DNA of 64,000 nt from Aminivibrio pyruvatiphilus (GCF_004366815.1 NZ_SORI01000013.1:23274-87273); one strand, 5' to 3'. Positions 35,072-43,894 are shown, counted from the stretch's first letter. Translations and numbers: made by a program. Notes: a model not told the origin generated them from the letters alone.

Positions 35072-36142
35072 ATGATCAGGGTCCTCGTGGTGGATGATTC
35101 ACCCCTCATGTGCAGAGTTCTGGGCAAGATGCTCGAATCCGATCCCGGAATACGGGTCTGGGGAACGGCGGGCAGCGGAGAAGAGGCCCTGGAACTCCTG
35201 GAAAAGGGCAGGCCCGATGTGGTCACCATGGACATTCACATGGGAGGCATGGACGGCTTCGAGACAACGAGGCGGATCATGGAATCGGAGCGTCCCCTTC
35301 CCGTGGTGATCGTCAGCTCCTGCTGGGATCCCCTCGAGGTGGAGAGAACCTTCGAAGCCATGGCGGCAGGAGCGGTGGCAATTCTCCCCAAGCCGGCGAA
35401 TATGGCCGAAGACGGCGGAGAATATGAGCAGGAGCTTCTTCGGACAATCCGTGCCGCATCGGAGGCCAGGGTCGGCCGCCTCAGGAAGAGATTCCCTGAC
35501 CCCGGTGCACCGCTGCCCGCCGCCGGGAAAGGCAGGGTGAAAATCGTTGCCGCGGGCGCTTCCACGGGAGGTCCCCAGGCTCTTTCGGCCTTTCTCTCCG
35601 GCCTTCCGGCGGGATTTCCCCGGCCCGTCCTCGTGGTGCAGCACATGGCCCAGGGGTTTACCCGGGGATTGGCTGACTGGCTGGGCAAAATTACCCCCCT
35701 GAGGGTGAAGATCGGCGCCCCGGGGGAATCTCTGTCGGGAGGGACCGTCTACATCGCCCCGGAGGGAATGCACATGGTTCTGAACAGGAGCGGGGATTCT
35801 CTCCGCTTTTCTGACAATCCGCCCCTGCATATGGTCCGTCCTTCCGTATCGGTGCTTTTCCGTTCGGTGGCGGAGGTTTTCGGCAAAGACTCCGCTGCGC
35901 TTCTCTTCTCCGGGATGGGGGCCGACGGAGCGGAAGAACTGAAGCAATTGAGGGATCTGGGGGCAGCCACCTTTGCGCAGGACAGGGAGTCCTCGGTGGT
36001 CTGGGGAATGCCGGGAGAGGCCGTCCGGCTGGAAGGGGCGGAGCATGTGGGATCTCCTTCGGTTCTTGCCGCCATCCTGTCGGGCATGATGGCCGGAAAC
36101 TGCAACAGGACGGAAAAAATGGACAACGGGGAACGGAGATGA
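35072..36142 (+). CDS. cheB: CheB protein-glutamate methylesterase (WspF-like)
   Basis: 356 residues: receiver domain with aspartate in VVTMDIHMGGMDGFE (about 1-120) and a C-terminal methylesterase domain with catalytic S in GASTGGPQAL, H in VVQHMAQGF and D in FSGMGADGAEEL. It removes methyl groups added by CheR and sets pathway output. RBS GAGAGGAGGGG before ATG 35072. Five bases before the next gene. Confidence 0.95.
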   Translation: MIRVLVVDDSPLMCRVLGKMLESDPGIRVWGTAGSGEEALELLEKGRPDVVTMDIHMGGMDGFETTRRIMESERPLPVVIVSSCWDPLEVERTFEAMAAGAVAILPKPANMAEDGGEYEQELLRTIRAASEARVGRLRKRFPDPGAPLPAAGKGRVKIVAAGASTGGPQALSAFLSGLPAGFPRPVLVVQHMAQGFTRGLADWLGKITPLRVKIGAPGESLSGGTVYIAPEGMHMVLNRSGDSLRFSDNPPLHMVRPSVSVLFRSVAEVFGKDSAALLFSGMGADGAEELKQLRDLGAATFAQDRESSVVWGMPGEAVRLEGAEHVGSPSVLAAILSGMMAGNCNRTEKMDNGERR

Positions 36143-36146
36143 TGAG

Positions 36147-37535
36147 TTGGAGATCATGAAAAGGGCAGCAAGCATTCTGATCGTGGAGGACAGCCTGACC
36201 CAGGCCAAGCGGCTCGAGCGGCTCCTGGCGGAGAACGGGTACACCGTCCGGGTGGCCCGCAACGGAATCGAGGGCCTGGCTGCCGCGGCGGAGAAAAAAC
36301 CTTCGGTGGTCATAACCGATGTCATGATGCCGGAGATGGACGGATTCGAAATGTGCCGCTGCATCAAGAATGACGGTGCCCTGAGGGACATTCCCGTGGT
36401 GCTGCTCACCTCCCTCTCCGACCCGAAGGATGTCATTCGGGGCCTCCAGTGCGGCGCCGACAACTTTCTCACCAAGCCGTACGAAGGGGACCACCTCCTG
36501 CGCCGCCTGGAACACGTTCTCACCAACCTTGAACTCCGGAGGGCCGGCCAGGCCCAGATGACGGTGGAGGTCTTCTTCGCCGGGCAATACCATAAGCTCA
36601 CCGCGGACAGGATCCAGATCATTGACCTTCTCCTCTCAACCTTCGAGGCGGCGGTGCTCCAGAGCTCCCAGCTGGAAAAGCTGGGAGGAGACTACCGGAA
36701 CGCCCTTGAAGACGTGAAGCGGGCACAGGCAAACTTCCAGACCCTTATGGAGACCACCGGGGATGCCGTGGTTGTCGTTGAAGGCGGCGGAAAGGTCATC
36801 TACGTCAACCCCGCCGCGGAGCTGCTCTTCCACAAGGACTCCGCGGAACTCGTGGGAAAACCCTTCCTTTTCCCCCTGGAAGGGGAGGGCGGGCACCGGG
36901 AGATCGTCATCGACCTGCCGAACGGAGAAAGGGTGGTCGGAGATATGCGGACGGCCACCTCGAACTGGGACGGGGAGCTTGTGCGCTTCGCCACCATCCG
37001 GGATGTCACCGAGATGGTCCGGCTCAGAGAACTCCTTGAGAAGGAAGCGGTCACAGACACCCTGACGGGGCTTTATAACAGGAGAGGGTTCCTCTCCTTC
37101 GCGGAAAAGGCGCTGCAGCTTGCCGCAAGGATGGGCTTCAGGGCGACCTTCCTTTTCGCCGATCTGGACGGCTTCAAGAACGTGAACGACACCCTCGGTC
37201 ACGAGGAGGGGGATGAAGTCCTCCGGGAAACGGCCTCCATTTTCCGGGAAACATTCCGTGTATCGGACATCCCGGGAAGGATAGGCGGGGACGAGTTCGC
37301 CGTTCTCATGCTCCACGACGGGGAGGACCAGCCGGGCAACGCTGTGGAGAGACTCGAAGAAGCCATCAGGCGGGCCAACGGTCGAAGGACCAGGGAGTAC
37401 AGCCTGTCCATGAGCCTGGGCCTGAGCGAATGGAACCCGGGCCGTCCCGTCTCCCTGGGAGAGCTTATGGCCGATGCTGACCGGAGAATGTACGAAAACA
37501 AGATGGCCAGGAAGGGGAATGTGTGCGGGGAATGA
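36147..37535 (+). CDS. response regulator diguanylate cyclase REC-PAS-GGDEF (WspR-like)
   Basis: 462 residues: receiver (about 5-125, aspartate in VITDVMMPEMDGFE), a helical linker, a PAS domain (about 195-300: METTGDAVVVVEGGGKVIYVNPAAELLF) and GGDEF domain (about 305-455) with intact RIGGDEF. It converts the phosphorylation output of the operon into cyclic di-GMP. Pseudomonas WspR has only REC-GGDEF, so the PAS insertion is different. TTG 36147 has GGAG eight bases upstream; ATG 36156 is the alternative. The last gene of the Wsp-like array; no strong terminator follows. Confidence 0.93.
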   Translation: MEIMKRAASILIVEDSLTQAKRLERLLAENGYTVRVARNGIEGLAAAAEKKPSVVITDVMMPEMDGFEMCRCIKNDGALRDIPVVLLTSLSDPKDVIRGLQCGADNFLTKPYEGDHLLRRLEHVLTNLELRRAGQAQMTVEVFFAGQYHKLTADRIQIIDLLLSTFEAAVLQSSQLEKLGGDYRNALEDVKRAQANFQTLMETTGDAVVVVEGGGKVIYVNPAAELLFHKDSAELVGKPFLFPLEGEGGHREIVIDLPNGERVVGDMRTATSNWDGELVRFATIRDVTEMVRLRELLEKEAVTDTLTGLYNRRGFLSFAEKALQLAARMGFRATFLFADLDGFKNVNDTLGHEEGDEVLRETASIFRETFRVSDIPGRIGGDEFAVLMLHDGEDQPGNAVERLEEAIRRANGRRTREYSLSMSLGLSEWNPGRPVSLGELMADADRRMYENKMARKGNVCGE

Positions 37536-37554
37536 TGATTTTTTTCTTTTTGTG

Positions 37555-37583
37555 TTGACGTTCCTTCCCCCACTGGATATAAT
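37555..37583 (+). promoter_or_regulatory. promoter of the T-box lysA-liv unit
   Basis: TTGACG (37555-37560), 17-base spacer, TATAAT (37578-37583): near-consensus promoter directly upstream of the T-box leader. Confidence 0.85.
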
Positions 37584-37589
37584 GTCCGA

Positions 37590-37859
37590 AACAAAAAAAG
37601 CACAGGCGATGATGCAGGATGCCCGAAGTAATGAATCTGCCGCCAGAGAGGGAAGTCCACAGGCTGAAAGGCTTCCCGGGCAGGAACGGAGGGACGAAAG
37701 ACTGCGGAGCCGGGGCTGAAACGGTTCGAATGAACCGGAAGTACGCCTCCGGGGGGCTCCCGTCACAGGGCCGAGAGCGGGGCGCTGCAGCATGCGCCCA
37801 AGCAGGGTGGTACCGCGAGATCAACGACTCGTCCCTTCAGGGGGGCGGGTCGTTTTTTT
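37590..37859 (+). ncRNA. T-box riboswitch leader
   Basis: The hallmark AGGGTGGTACCGCG is at 37804-37817 and is followed by a competing terminator (37823-37859). Stem I can be laid out fully: GCAG (37614)/CTGC (37702), kink-turn GATG, CCC/GGG, specifier-loop GAAGTA, CTGCC (37637)/GGCAG (37679), AGAGAG bulge (37645-37650) and GGAAG/CTTCC distal stem. The 3' side of the specifier loop reads GAA-CGG-A (37684-37690), matching the GAA-codon-A pattern of characterised T-boxes and giving CGG (Arg) at 37687-37689. The next gene is lysA, where a Lys codon would be expected; the codon reading is therefore tentative. The UGGU of the T-box implies a tRNA ending ACCA. Confidence 0.93.
37823..37859 (+). terminator. 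T-box regulatory terminator
   Basis: AACGACTCGTCCC and GGGCGGGTCGTT pair (with G-U pairs) and run into seven T residues. It is alternative to the antiterminator formed by the T-box sequence. Confidence 0.9.
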
Positions 37860-37901
37860 ATTATTCCCCCGGTTTTTCGAACAGAAAGAGGTGCAGGCGG
37901 A

Positions 37902-39206
37902 GTGGGGCAGCAGAACGTGAATGAGAGCGGGCATTTCCTTTTCGGAGGATGGGACGTGACGGAACTGGCGGAGCGGTTCGGTACGCCTCTGTACGTTCTG
38001 TCAGAGGAGGCGGTTCGTGCCAGGTGCAGGGCGGTGAGGGAATCCTTCATGGACCGGTGGGAGAATTCCCTGGCGGTGTACGCGGGGAAGGCCTTTCTTC
38101 CCATGGCCATGTGCAGGATCATTGCTTCGGAAGGCCTGGGGCTCGACGTGGTCTCGGGAGGAGAGCTCCACACGGCGAAATCCGCCGGCTTCCCCATGGA
38201 GAAGGTGTTTTTCCACGGCAACAGCAAGACGGCGGAGGAACTCCGCTTTGCCCTCGATGCGGGAGTGGGGCGCATCGTCGTGGACGGTACCTCCGAGCTC
38301 GACGCCCTTGAAGAGATCGCCCGGAACGGGGGGAAGAGAGCGGACATCCTCTTCCGTGTCACCCCGGGAGTGGACGCCCACACCCACAAATATATCCTTA
38401 CGGGCCACACGGGCTCCAAGTTCGGCTTTCCCCTCCTGGGGAACTCCCTCAGGACGGCAGTCAGGAGAGCCATGAACTCGGACTGCCTTTCCCTCAGGGG
38501 CTTCCATTTCCACATCGGGTCCCAGATTTTCGAGAATACGTCCCACGTGATGGCCGTAGGCATCGGAGTGAAGACCATTGCCGAATTCTCCAGGGACCTC
38601 GGGTTCACCACCATGGAACTCAACATGGGCGGAGGGTACGGCGTGGAATTCGACCCCGAGGGGGAGACTCCTCCAATTTCATCCTTCACCGACGCCATGA
38701 TGGAGGCGCTGGCTGCGGGGTGTGCGGCTGAGGGGATCCCCGTTCCCCGGGTGATCATCGAGCCGGGGCGGTGGGTTGTCTCCGAGGCGGGGGTTACCCT
38801 GTACACCGTCCAGACGGTGAAGACCATTGACGGGATGGTGACCTACGCCGGTGTGGACGGGGGTATGACGGACAATCCGAGGCCCGCCCTGTACGGAGCG
38901 AAGTACTGGGCTGTTGCCGCGGGCAAGATGGACAGGGAGCCCACGGAGACGGTAACGTTGGCCGGAAAATGCTGCGAGTCCGGGGACGTGCTCATCGAGG
39001 GGCTGAAGGTTCCTCCCCTGGAGCGGGGCGACCTGCTCGCCGTGCTGAACACGGGGGCTTACACCTTCTCCATGGCGAGCAATTACAACAGGATTCCGCG
39101 GCCTGCCGCCGTGCTGGTGAGCCCGGGAAGGGCGGACGTGATAGCCGAGCGGCAGACCTACGACGATGTGCTCCGGTGGGACAGGATTCCGGAGCATCTT
39201 CGGTGA
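37902..39206 (+). CDS. lysA: diaminopimelate decarboxylase
   Basis: 434-residue PLP fold-III decarboxylase that makes lysine from meso-diaminopimelate. PLP lysine in VYAGKAFLP (about K57), HIGSQI, EPGRW, the DAP-specific CESGDVL, and VDGGMTDNPRPALYGAKY are all typical of LysA. Start GTG 37902; another GTG at 37917 is possible. It is preceded by a T-box leader and followed after 124 bases by a Liv-type amino-acid transporter. dapF of the same pathway lies at 48536. Homology favours LysA even though the T-box codon suggests arginine. Confidence 0.93.
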   Translation: MGQQNVNESGHFLFGGWDVTELAERFGTPLYVLSEEAVRARCRAVRESFMDRWENSLAVYAGKAFLPMAMCRIIASEGLGLDVVSGGELHTAKSAGFPMEKVFFHGNSKTAEELRFALDAGVGRIVVDGTSELDALEEIARNGGKRADILFRVTPGVDAHTHKYILTGHTGSKFGFPLLGNSLRTAVRRAMNSDCLSLRGFHFHIGSQIFENTSHVMAVGIGVKTIAEFSRDLGFTTMELNMGGGYGVEFDPEGETPPISSFTDAMMEALAAGCAAEGIPVPRVIIEPGRWVVSEAGVTLYTVQTVKTIDGMVTYAGVDGGMTDNPRPALYGAKYWAVAAGKMDREPTETVTLAGKCCESGDVLIEGLKVPPLERGDLLAVLNTGAYTFSMASNYNRIPRPAAVLVSPGRADVIAERQTYDDVLRWDRIPEHLR

Positions 39207-39330
39207 ACGAAACACCATATCCGGAGGTGGGGCCAGGGAAAAACGACGGAGCCGGAAGGATTCCCGCCCCTGTGGGGCGGAGAAGCGGATTGGGAACGAA
39301 CGCCAAATACCAGGGAGGTTGAGAAGAGAA

Positions 39331-40485
39331 ATGAGAAAGATCCTTATGATGACAGCGGCAGTTTTGATCCTTGTCTTTGCCGGAGCCGCCTTCGCGGATG
39401 ACGTGATCCGCATCGGCCATACCGTGTCCCTCACCGGCGGCGCTTCCATGTGGGGGCAGTCCGAGGCCCGGGCGCTGGACATGCTCGTGAAGAAGATCAA
39501 CGATGCGGGCGGCGTCCTCGGAAAGAAGATCGAGTTTGTCCGCTACGACAACCGGAATGACGGGGTCGAAGCGGTCAACGTGGCCCGCCGGCTTGTCTCC
39601 GACGGTGTCGTGGCCGTCATCGGCCCCGCCCAGAGCGGCAACTCCATCGCTTCCGCCCCCGTGTTCGAAAGGGCGAGCATCCCCATGGTGGTCACCACCG
39701 CCACCAACCCCTACGTGACCATCGACCAGAGGTCCGGCAAGGTCCGCCCCTTCGCCTTCCGCCCCTGCTTCATCGACCCCTTCCAGGGAACGGTGGCGGC
39801 CCGGTTTGCCGTGACCGACCTCGGAGCGAAGAAGGGCGCCATTCTCTATGACGTGGGATCGGACTACGGCCAGTGGCTCGCGAAGTACTTCGAAGAGGCA
39901 TTCACGGAGAAGGGCGGCACCATCGTGGCGAAGGAAGCCTTCAGGACCGACGAACTCGACTACAGGGCCCAGCTCGGCAAGATGAAGGATCTGGCCCCTG
40001 ACGTCATCTTCATCCCCACCAGCCAGAAGGAAGCCGCCATGGCCGCCAAGCAGGCCAGGGACCTCGGCATCGGCGCCGTGCTCCTCGGAACGGACAACTG
40101 GGGCAGCCCCGACCTCATCGAGCTCGGCGGAAGCGCCATTGACGGCGGGTATTTCGTGAACCTCGCGGACCTGGCCGACCCCGATATTCAGGATTTCGTG
40201 GCCGAATACAAGGCCGCCTTCGGCGAGGAACCCGTGCTCCCGAACCCCGTCATGGCTCAGGATGCCCTCATCATGATCGTGGAAGGCCTGAAGAAGGCCG
40301 GAACCACCGACGGCGCCAAGCTCGCCGACGCCCTCGCAAACCTGAAGGACATCAAGGTTACCAGCGGTCCGCTCACCATCAACCCCGAGGATCACAACCC
40401 CCTCGACAAGCCGGCGGTGATCCAGCAGGTGGACGTGGCCAACAAGACCTTCAAGTTCGTGAAGAAGTATTTTTCCGTCGAATAG
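39331..40485 (+). CDS. livK: branched-chain-type amino-acid ABC transporter binding protein (LivK-like)
   Basis: 384 residues with signal peptide (MRKILMMTAAVLILVFAGAAFA) and a type-I periplasmic binding fold: IRIGHTVSLTGGASMWGQ, GPAQSGNSIASAPVFE, ATNPYVTID, DYGQWLAKYFEEAF. ATG 39331 lies 12 bases after GGGAGG. It is separated from lysA by 124 bases containing a short CCGCCCC/GGGGCGG hairpin, and from livH by a strong terminator-like hairpin. Liv receptors bind many amino acids, so the ligand need not be branched-chain; the shared T-box suggests a basic amino acid. That is inference. Confidence 0.93.
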   Translation: MRKILMMTAAVLILVFAGAAFADDVIRIGHTVSLTGGASMWGQSEARALDMLVKKINDAGGVLGKKIEFVRYDNRNDGVEAVNVARRLVSDGVVAVIGPAQSGNSIASAPVFERASIPMVVTTATNPYVTIDQRSGKVRPFAFRPCFIDPFQGTVAARFAVTDLGAKKGAILYDVGSDYGQWLAKYFEEAFTEKGGTIVAKEAFRTDELDYRAQLGKMKDLAPDVIFIPTSQKEAAMAAKQARDLGIGAVLLGTDNWGSPDLIELGGSAIDGGYFVNLADLADPDIQDFVAEYKAAFGEEPVLPNPVMAQDALIMIVEGLKKAGTTDGAKLADALANLKDIKVTSGPLTINPEDHNPLDKPAVIQQVDVANKTFKFVKKYFSVE

Positions 40486-40501
40486 ACGGGGCTGTGCATC
40501 A

Positions 40502-40541
40502 CCGGGGGCGCCCTTCGCCCGGGCGCTCCCCGGCTTTTTTT
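40502..40541 (+). terminator. terminator-like hairpin between livK and livH
   Basis: CCGGGGGCGCCC (40502-40513) pairs with GGGCGCTCCCCGG (40521-40533) with one bulge, followed by CTTTTTTTC. Probably a partial terminator that keeps receptor mRNA in excess over the membrane genes. Confidence 0.85.
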
Positions 40542-40606
40542 CTGAATTCCGTCCGGGACCGGGATAGCCGGAGGAGAGGCGACCTTTCCCAATACGCTCA
40601 AAGGAT

Positions 40607-41491
40607 GTGTGGGCCGGATTGTTCCTTCAGACACTGATAACGGGCCTCTCCATAGGAGGCATCTACTCCCTGATGGCGGTGGGCTACTCCCTCGTCTTCA
40701 GCGTGCTTAATTTCAGCAATTTCGCCCACGGCGCGGTCATCATGCTCGGCGCCTACGTGGGGCTTGCCCTGGCGACGAAGCTCAGCCTGGGATTCGGTCT
40801 CGTTCTCGCGGGAAGCATCGCGGGAGCGGGGATCATCGCCGTTCTCAACGAACGGCTCGCCTATTCGAGCCTCCGCAGGCGGAAGGCTCCCTCCCTGTAC
40901 CTCATGATCAGCGCCATGGGGTGTGCCGTGTTCCTCGAGAACATGGTCTACGCCACCATCGGCTCCAGGTTTTACGCCTTTCCCGAGTTCTTTGCCCGCC
41001 AGGTGATCACCGTCGGCGGAAGCAGCGTCAGCCTTCTTGACGTGGGGGCCTTCCTCTTCGCCCTTGCGGCCATCCTGGGACTTCACCTTTTCATAACCCG
41101 CACCCGCACCGGAATAGCCATCCGGGCAGGTGTCTCCGACATGACCATGTGCTCCCTCATGGGAGTTGACCTGGACAGGCTCATCGCCATCGTCTTCCTT
41201 CTCGCCGGCGGCTTCGCCGGAGTGGCGGGAGTCTTCCTGGGAATAAAGTATCTTGTGTATCCCACCATGGGATGGGTCACCAACAAGGCCTACATCGCCG
41301 CCGTCATCGGCGGCCTGGGCAGCCTGCCCGGGGCCCTCGCCGGGGGGCTTCTTCTCGGCGTCGTGGAGACCTTCGTCTCCTCCTACGTTTCGAGCGTGAT
41401 GCGGGATGTATTCAGTTTCACGCTCCTGATCGCCTTCCTCGTCTGGAGACCCAACGGTCTCTGGGGGCAGGACAGCGAGGAAAAGGTGTAG
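40607..41491 (+). CDS. livH: Liv-type ABC transporter permease LivH
   Basis: 294 residues with about eight membrane segments and the LivH N-terminus FLQTLITGLSIGGIYSLMAVGYSLVFSVLNFSNFAHG, plus ALAGGLLLGVVET and LVWRPNGLWG at the end. It forms the inner-membrane channel with LivM. Start GTG 40607 has only a close AAAGGA, so the precise start is uncertain. Two bases before livM. Confidence 0.95.
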   Translation: MWAGLFLQTLITGLSIGGIYSLMAVGYSLVFSVLNFSNFAHGAVIMLGAYVGLALATKLSLGFGLVLAGSIAGAGIIAVLNERLAYSSLRRRKAPSLYLMISAMGCAVFLENMVYATIGSRFYAFPEFFARQVITVGGSSVSLLDVGAFLFALAAILGLHLFITRTRTGIAIRAGVSDMTMCSLMGVDLDRLIAIVFLLAGGFAGVAGVFLGIKYLVYPTMGWVTNKAYIAAVIGGLGSLPGALAGGLLLGVVETFVSSYVSSVMRDVFSFTLLIAFLVWRPNGLWGQDSEEKV

Positions 41492-41493
41492 CC

Positions 41494-42357
41494 ATGGACT
41501 ATATTCTTTCCATTGTGATTCTCGCGGGCATCAACATGATCGCCGTGCTCGGCCTCTCCATCTTCACCGGGTTCACGGGTCTCTTCTCCCTTGGGCACGC
41601 CGCCTTCGTGGCAGTGGGCGCCTACACTTCGGCGATCCTTACATACTACTACTACGTCCCCTTCTACCTCGCCCTCGCGGCGGGGGCCGCGGCGGCAGGG
41701 ATCGTCAGCCTGGTCATCGGCGTGCCCACCCTCCGGGCGAAGCTCAGGAGCGACTACTTCGCCATCGCCATCCTCGGCTTCGGCGAAGCCCTCCGGGTCA
41801 TCCTCGAAAATCTCGAGATCACCAACGGCGCAAGAGGTCTTCCGGGCATCGACGGGTTCACCACCATGCCCGTAGTGCTGGTCTGCCTCGCCGGAGGCGT
41901 GCTTGTGGCGAGAAACTTCCTCCGCTCCCGGTGGGGAGCCGCCTGCATCGCCATACGGGAAGATCCCGTGGCCGCCGAAATGGCAGGCGTGCGGCTTTTC
42001 CGCACCAGGCTCCTTTCCCTGGTGGTGAGCGCGGTGTACTGCGGCCTCTCGGGAGGACTGCTTGCCCACTTCCTCTCCTTCATCCAGCCGGTCATGTTCA
42101 CCCTGGTCCAGTCCACCCAGCTGCTCGCGGCGGTCATCGCCGGCGGCATGGGCAGCATCTCCGGGCCCCTCATCGCTTCCTTCGTCTTCATCGGCCTCCC
42201 CGAAGCGCTCAGGGTGGCCCAGATGTGGCGCCTGGTGGCCTACGGGCTTCTTCTTGTGCTCATTATGGTCTATCGGCCCCAGGGGCTCATGGGATACTCC
42301 GAGCTCTCCAGGTTCTTCCGGAAAAACAGGAATACTGAAGGGAGGTCCCGGTCATGA
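41494..42357 (+). CDS. livM: Liv-type ABC transporter permease LivM
   Basis: 287 residues with about eight to nine hydrophobic segments and LivM blocks FTGLFSLGHAAFVAVGAYTSA, GVPTLRAKLRSDYFAIAILGFGEALR and ITNGARGLPGI. ATG 41494 follows GAGGAAAAGG; longer in-frame starts overlap livH. The stop overlaps the livG start in ATGA. Confidence 0.95.
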   Translation: MDYILSIVILAGINMIAVLGLSIFTGFTGLFSLGHAAFVAVGAYTSAILTYYYYVPFYLALAAGAAAAGIVSLVIGVPTLRAKLRSDYFAIAILGFGEALRVILENLEITNGARGLPGIDGFTTMPVVLVCLAGGVLVARNFLRSRWGAACIAIREDPVAAEMAGVRLFRTRLLSLVVSAVYCGLSGGLLAHFLSFIQPVMFTLVQSTQLLAAVIAGGMGSISGPLIASFVFIGLPEALRVAQMWRLVAYGLLLVLIMVYRPQGLMGYSELSRFFRKNRNTEGRSRS

Positions 42358-43157
42358 CAGCGGCCGGGAGACCTCTCCTCGAGGTGACGGGGCTCACGAA
42401 AACCTTCGGAGGCATCCGGGCGGTGGACCGGTTTTCCTTCGGTGTCAGGGAAGGTTCCGTCACGGGAATCATCGGCCCCAACGGTGCGGGGAAGACCACG
42501 GTGTTCAATCTTGTCACGGGCATCTACCGCCCCACGGAGGGGACCATCCTCTTCGAAGGGGAGGAGATGGGAGGGCTCCGTCCCGATGCCATCGTCAGAA
42601 AAGGCATCGCCAGAACGTTCCAGAACATCCGGCTCTTCAACAGGCGAACCTGCCTTGAGAATGTCCTCACCCCCCTCCTCCAGAGAGAGCCGTGCAGTTT
42701 CCTCGGCGCCCTCCTGGGGACTCCGGGAACACGGCGCATGGAAAGGGAGCTCCACGACAGGGCCATGGGCCTCCTGGCGTCCCTGGGGCTCGAACGGTAC
42801 GCGGACTGGCAGGCGAACACCCTGCCCTACGGGCTGCAGCGTAAGCTGGAAATCGCCCGGGCTCTCGCCACGGAGCCGAAGCTCCTGCTTCTGGACGAAC
42901 CGGCGGCGGGAATGAATCCCGAGGAGACCCGGAGTCTCGCCGTACTCGTCTCCGAGGTCCGGGAGAAATTCAGCGTAACCATCCTGCTCATAGAGCACCA
43001 TATGGACCTGGTGATGAACATCTGCTCACCCATCGTGGTGATGAACTTCGGTGCCCTCCTCGCCGCGGGAACGCCGGACGAGGTCCGGGCGAACCCCGAC
43101 GTGGTGGCGGCGTACCTCGGGAAAGGAAAGAAGAGCCATGACCGTACTGCGGGTTGA
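42354..43157 (+). CDS. livG: Liv-type ABC transporter ATPase LivG
   Basis: 267 residues. Walker A GPNGAGKTT (about 41-49), LivG-specific RTFQNIRLF, signature helix LPYGLQRKLEIARAL (the degenerate form usual for LivG), Walker B LLLLDEPAAGM and switch H in LIEHHMD. Energises the LivHM permease. Overlaps livM by 4 and livF by 20 bases. Confidence 0.96.
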   Translation: MTAAGRPLLEVTGLTKTFGGIRAVDRFSFGVREGSVTGIIGPNGAGKTTVFNLVTGIYRPTEGTILFEGEEMGGLRPDAIVRKGIARTFQNIRLFNRRTCLENVLTPLLQREPCSFLGALLGTPGTRRMERELHDRAMGLLASLGLERYADWQANTLPYGLQRKLEIARALATEPKLLLLDEPAAGMNPEETRSLAVLVSEVREKFSVTILLIEHHMDLVMNICSPIVVMNFGALLAAGTPDEVRANPDVVAAYLGKGKKSHDRTAG

Positions 43158-43845
43158 CAGCCTCCACGTCCATTACGGCACCATCCATGCCGTCCAGGGG
43201 ATCTCCTTCTCCCTCGAGGAGCGGGAGATCGTGTCCATCGTCGGCTCCAACGGGGCCGGAAAATCCACCGTCATGTGGACCCTTGCGGGTGTGGCGGAAC
43301 GGTCCGGAGGGACCGTGGACCTTTTCGGCAAGCCTCTTCCTTCGAAGCCCCACGAGGTGGTTGCCCGGGGGCTGGCCCTCGTGCCGGAAAGGCGACGTCT
43401 CTTCTCTGCCCTCACCGTGGAGGAAAACCTGGTCATGGGGGCGTACCGCAGAAAGAAGGACGAAGGAATTGCCGAGGACCTGGAACGGTGCTTCCGCCTC
43501 TTTCCTATCCTGAAGCAGCGTCTGAAGCAGCGTTCCGGCACCCTTTCGGGGGGGGAGCAGCAGATGCTGGCCATCTCCCGGGCCCTCATGGGGAGCCCCA
43601 GGATCCTCCTTCTGGACGAGCCTTCCCTCGGCCTGGCACCAATCGTGGTGGACACCCTCATGGAGACCATTCTGCAGATCCGGGATGCGGGGATGACGGT
43701 GCTGCTCGTGGAGCAGAACGCCACCCAGGCGCTGGAAATCAGCGACAGGGGGTACATCCTCGAAGCGGGGCGGTTCATCAAGAGCGGCAGCGGTCCGGAA
43801 CTCGCCGGAGATCCGGAGATCATCAGGGCCTACCTCGGGGGCTGA
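43138..43845 (+). CDS. livF: Liv-type ABC transporter ATPase LivF
   Basis: 235 residues. Walker A GSNGAGKST, Q-loop region, signature LSGGEQQMLAISRAL, Walker B ILLLDEPSLGLAP and LLVEQN, the standard LivF sequence. ATG 43138 lies within the end of livG after GGAAAGGAAAGAAG. Last gene of the transporter; convergent with the radical SAM gene. Confidence 0.96.
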   Translation: MTVLRVDSLHVHYGTIHAVQGISFSLEEREIVSIVGSNGAGKSTVMWTLAGVAERSGGTVDLFGKPLPSKPHEVVARGLALVPERRRLFSALTVEENLVMGAYRRKKDEGIAEDLERCFRLFPILKQRLKQRSGTLSGGEQQMLAISRALMGSPRILLLDEPSLGLAPIVVDTLMETILQIRDAGMTVLLVEQNATQALEISDRGYILEAGRFIKSGSGPELAGDPEIIRAYLGG

Positions 43846-43860
43846 ACGAAAGCTGAACGT

Positions 43861-43894
43861 AAAAAAACGCCGCCGGGGATCACTCCCGGCGGCG
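43861..43894 (-). terminator. terminator of the metH-metF-radical SAM operon
   Basis: CGCCGCCGGG and CCCGGCGGCG pair perfectly (43868-43877 / 43885-43894); on the minus strand the stem is followed by TTTTTTT. The stop codon of the radical SAM gene lies inside the loop. Confidence 0.9.

Noticed and set aside
37536..37554. terminator after the Wsp-like operon
   Set aside because: T-rich stretch without a preceding stem; not convincing as an intrinsic terminator.
37722..37737. tRNA T-arm-like GGTTCGAAT
   Set aside because: It is a short CGGTTC/GAACCG hairpin within the T-box leader; no acceptor, D or anticodon arms surround it.
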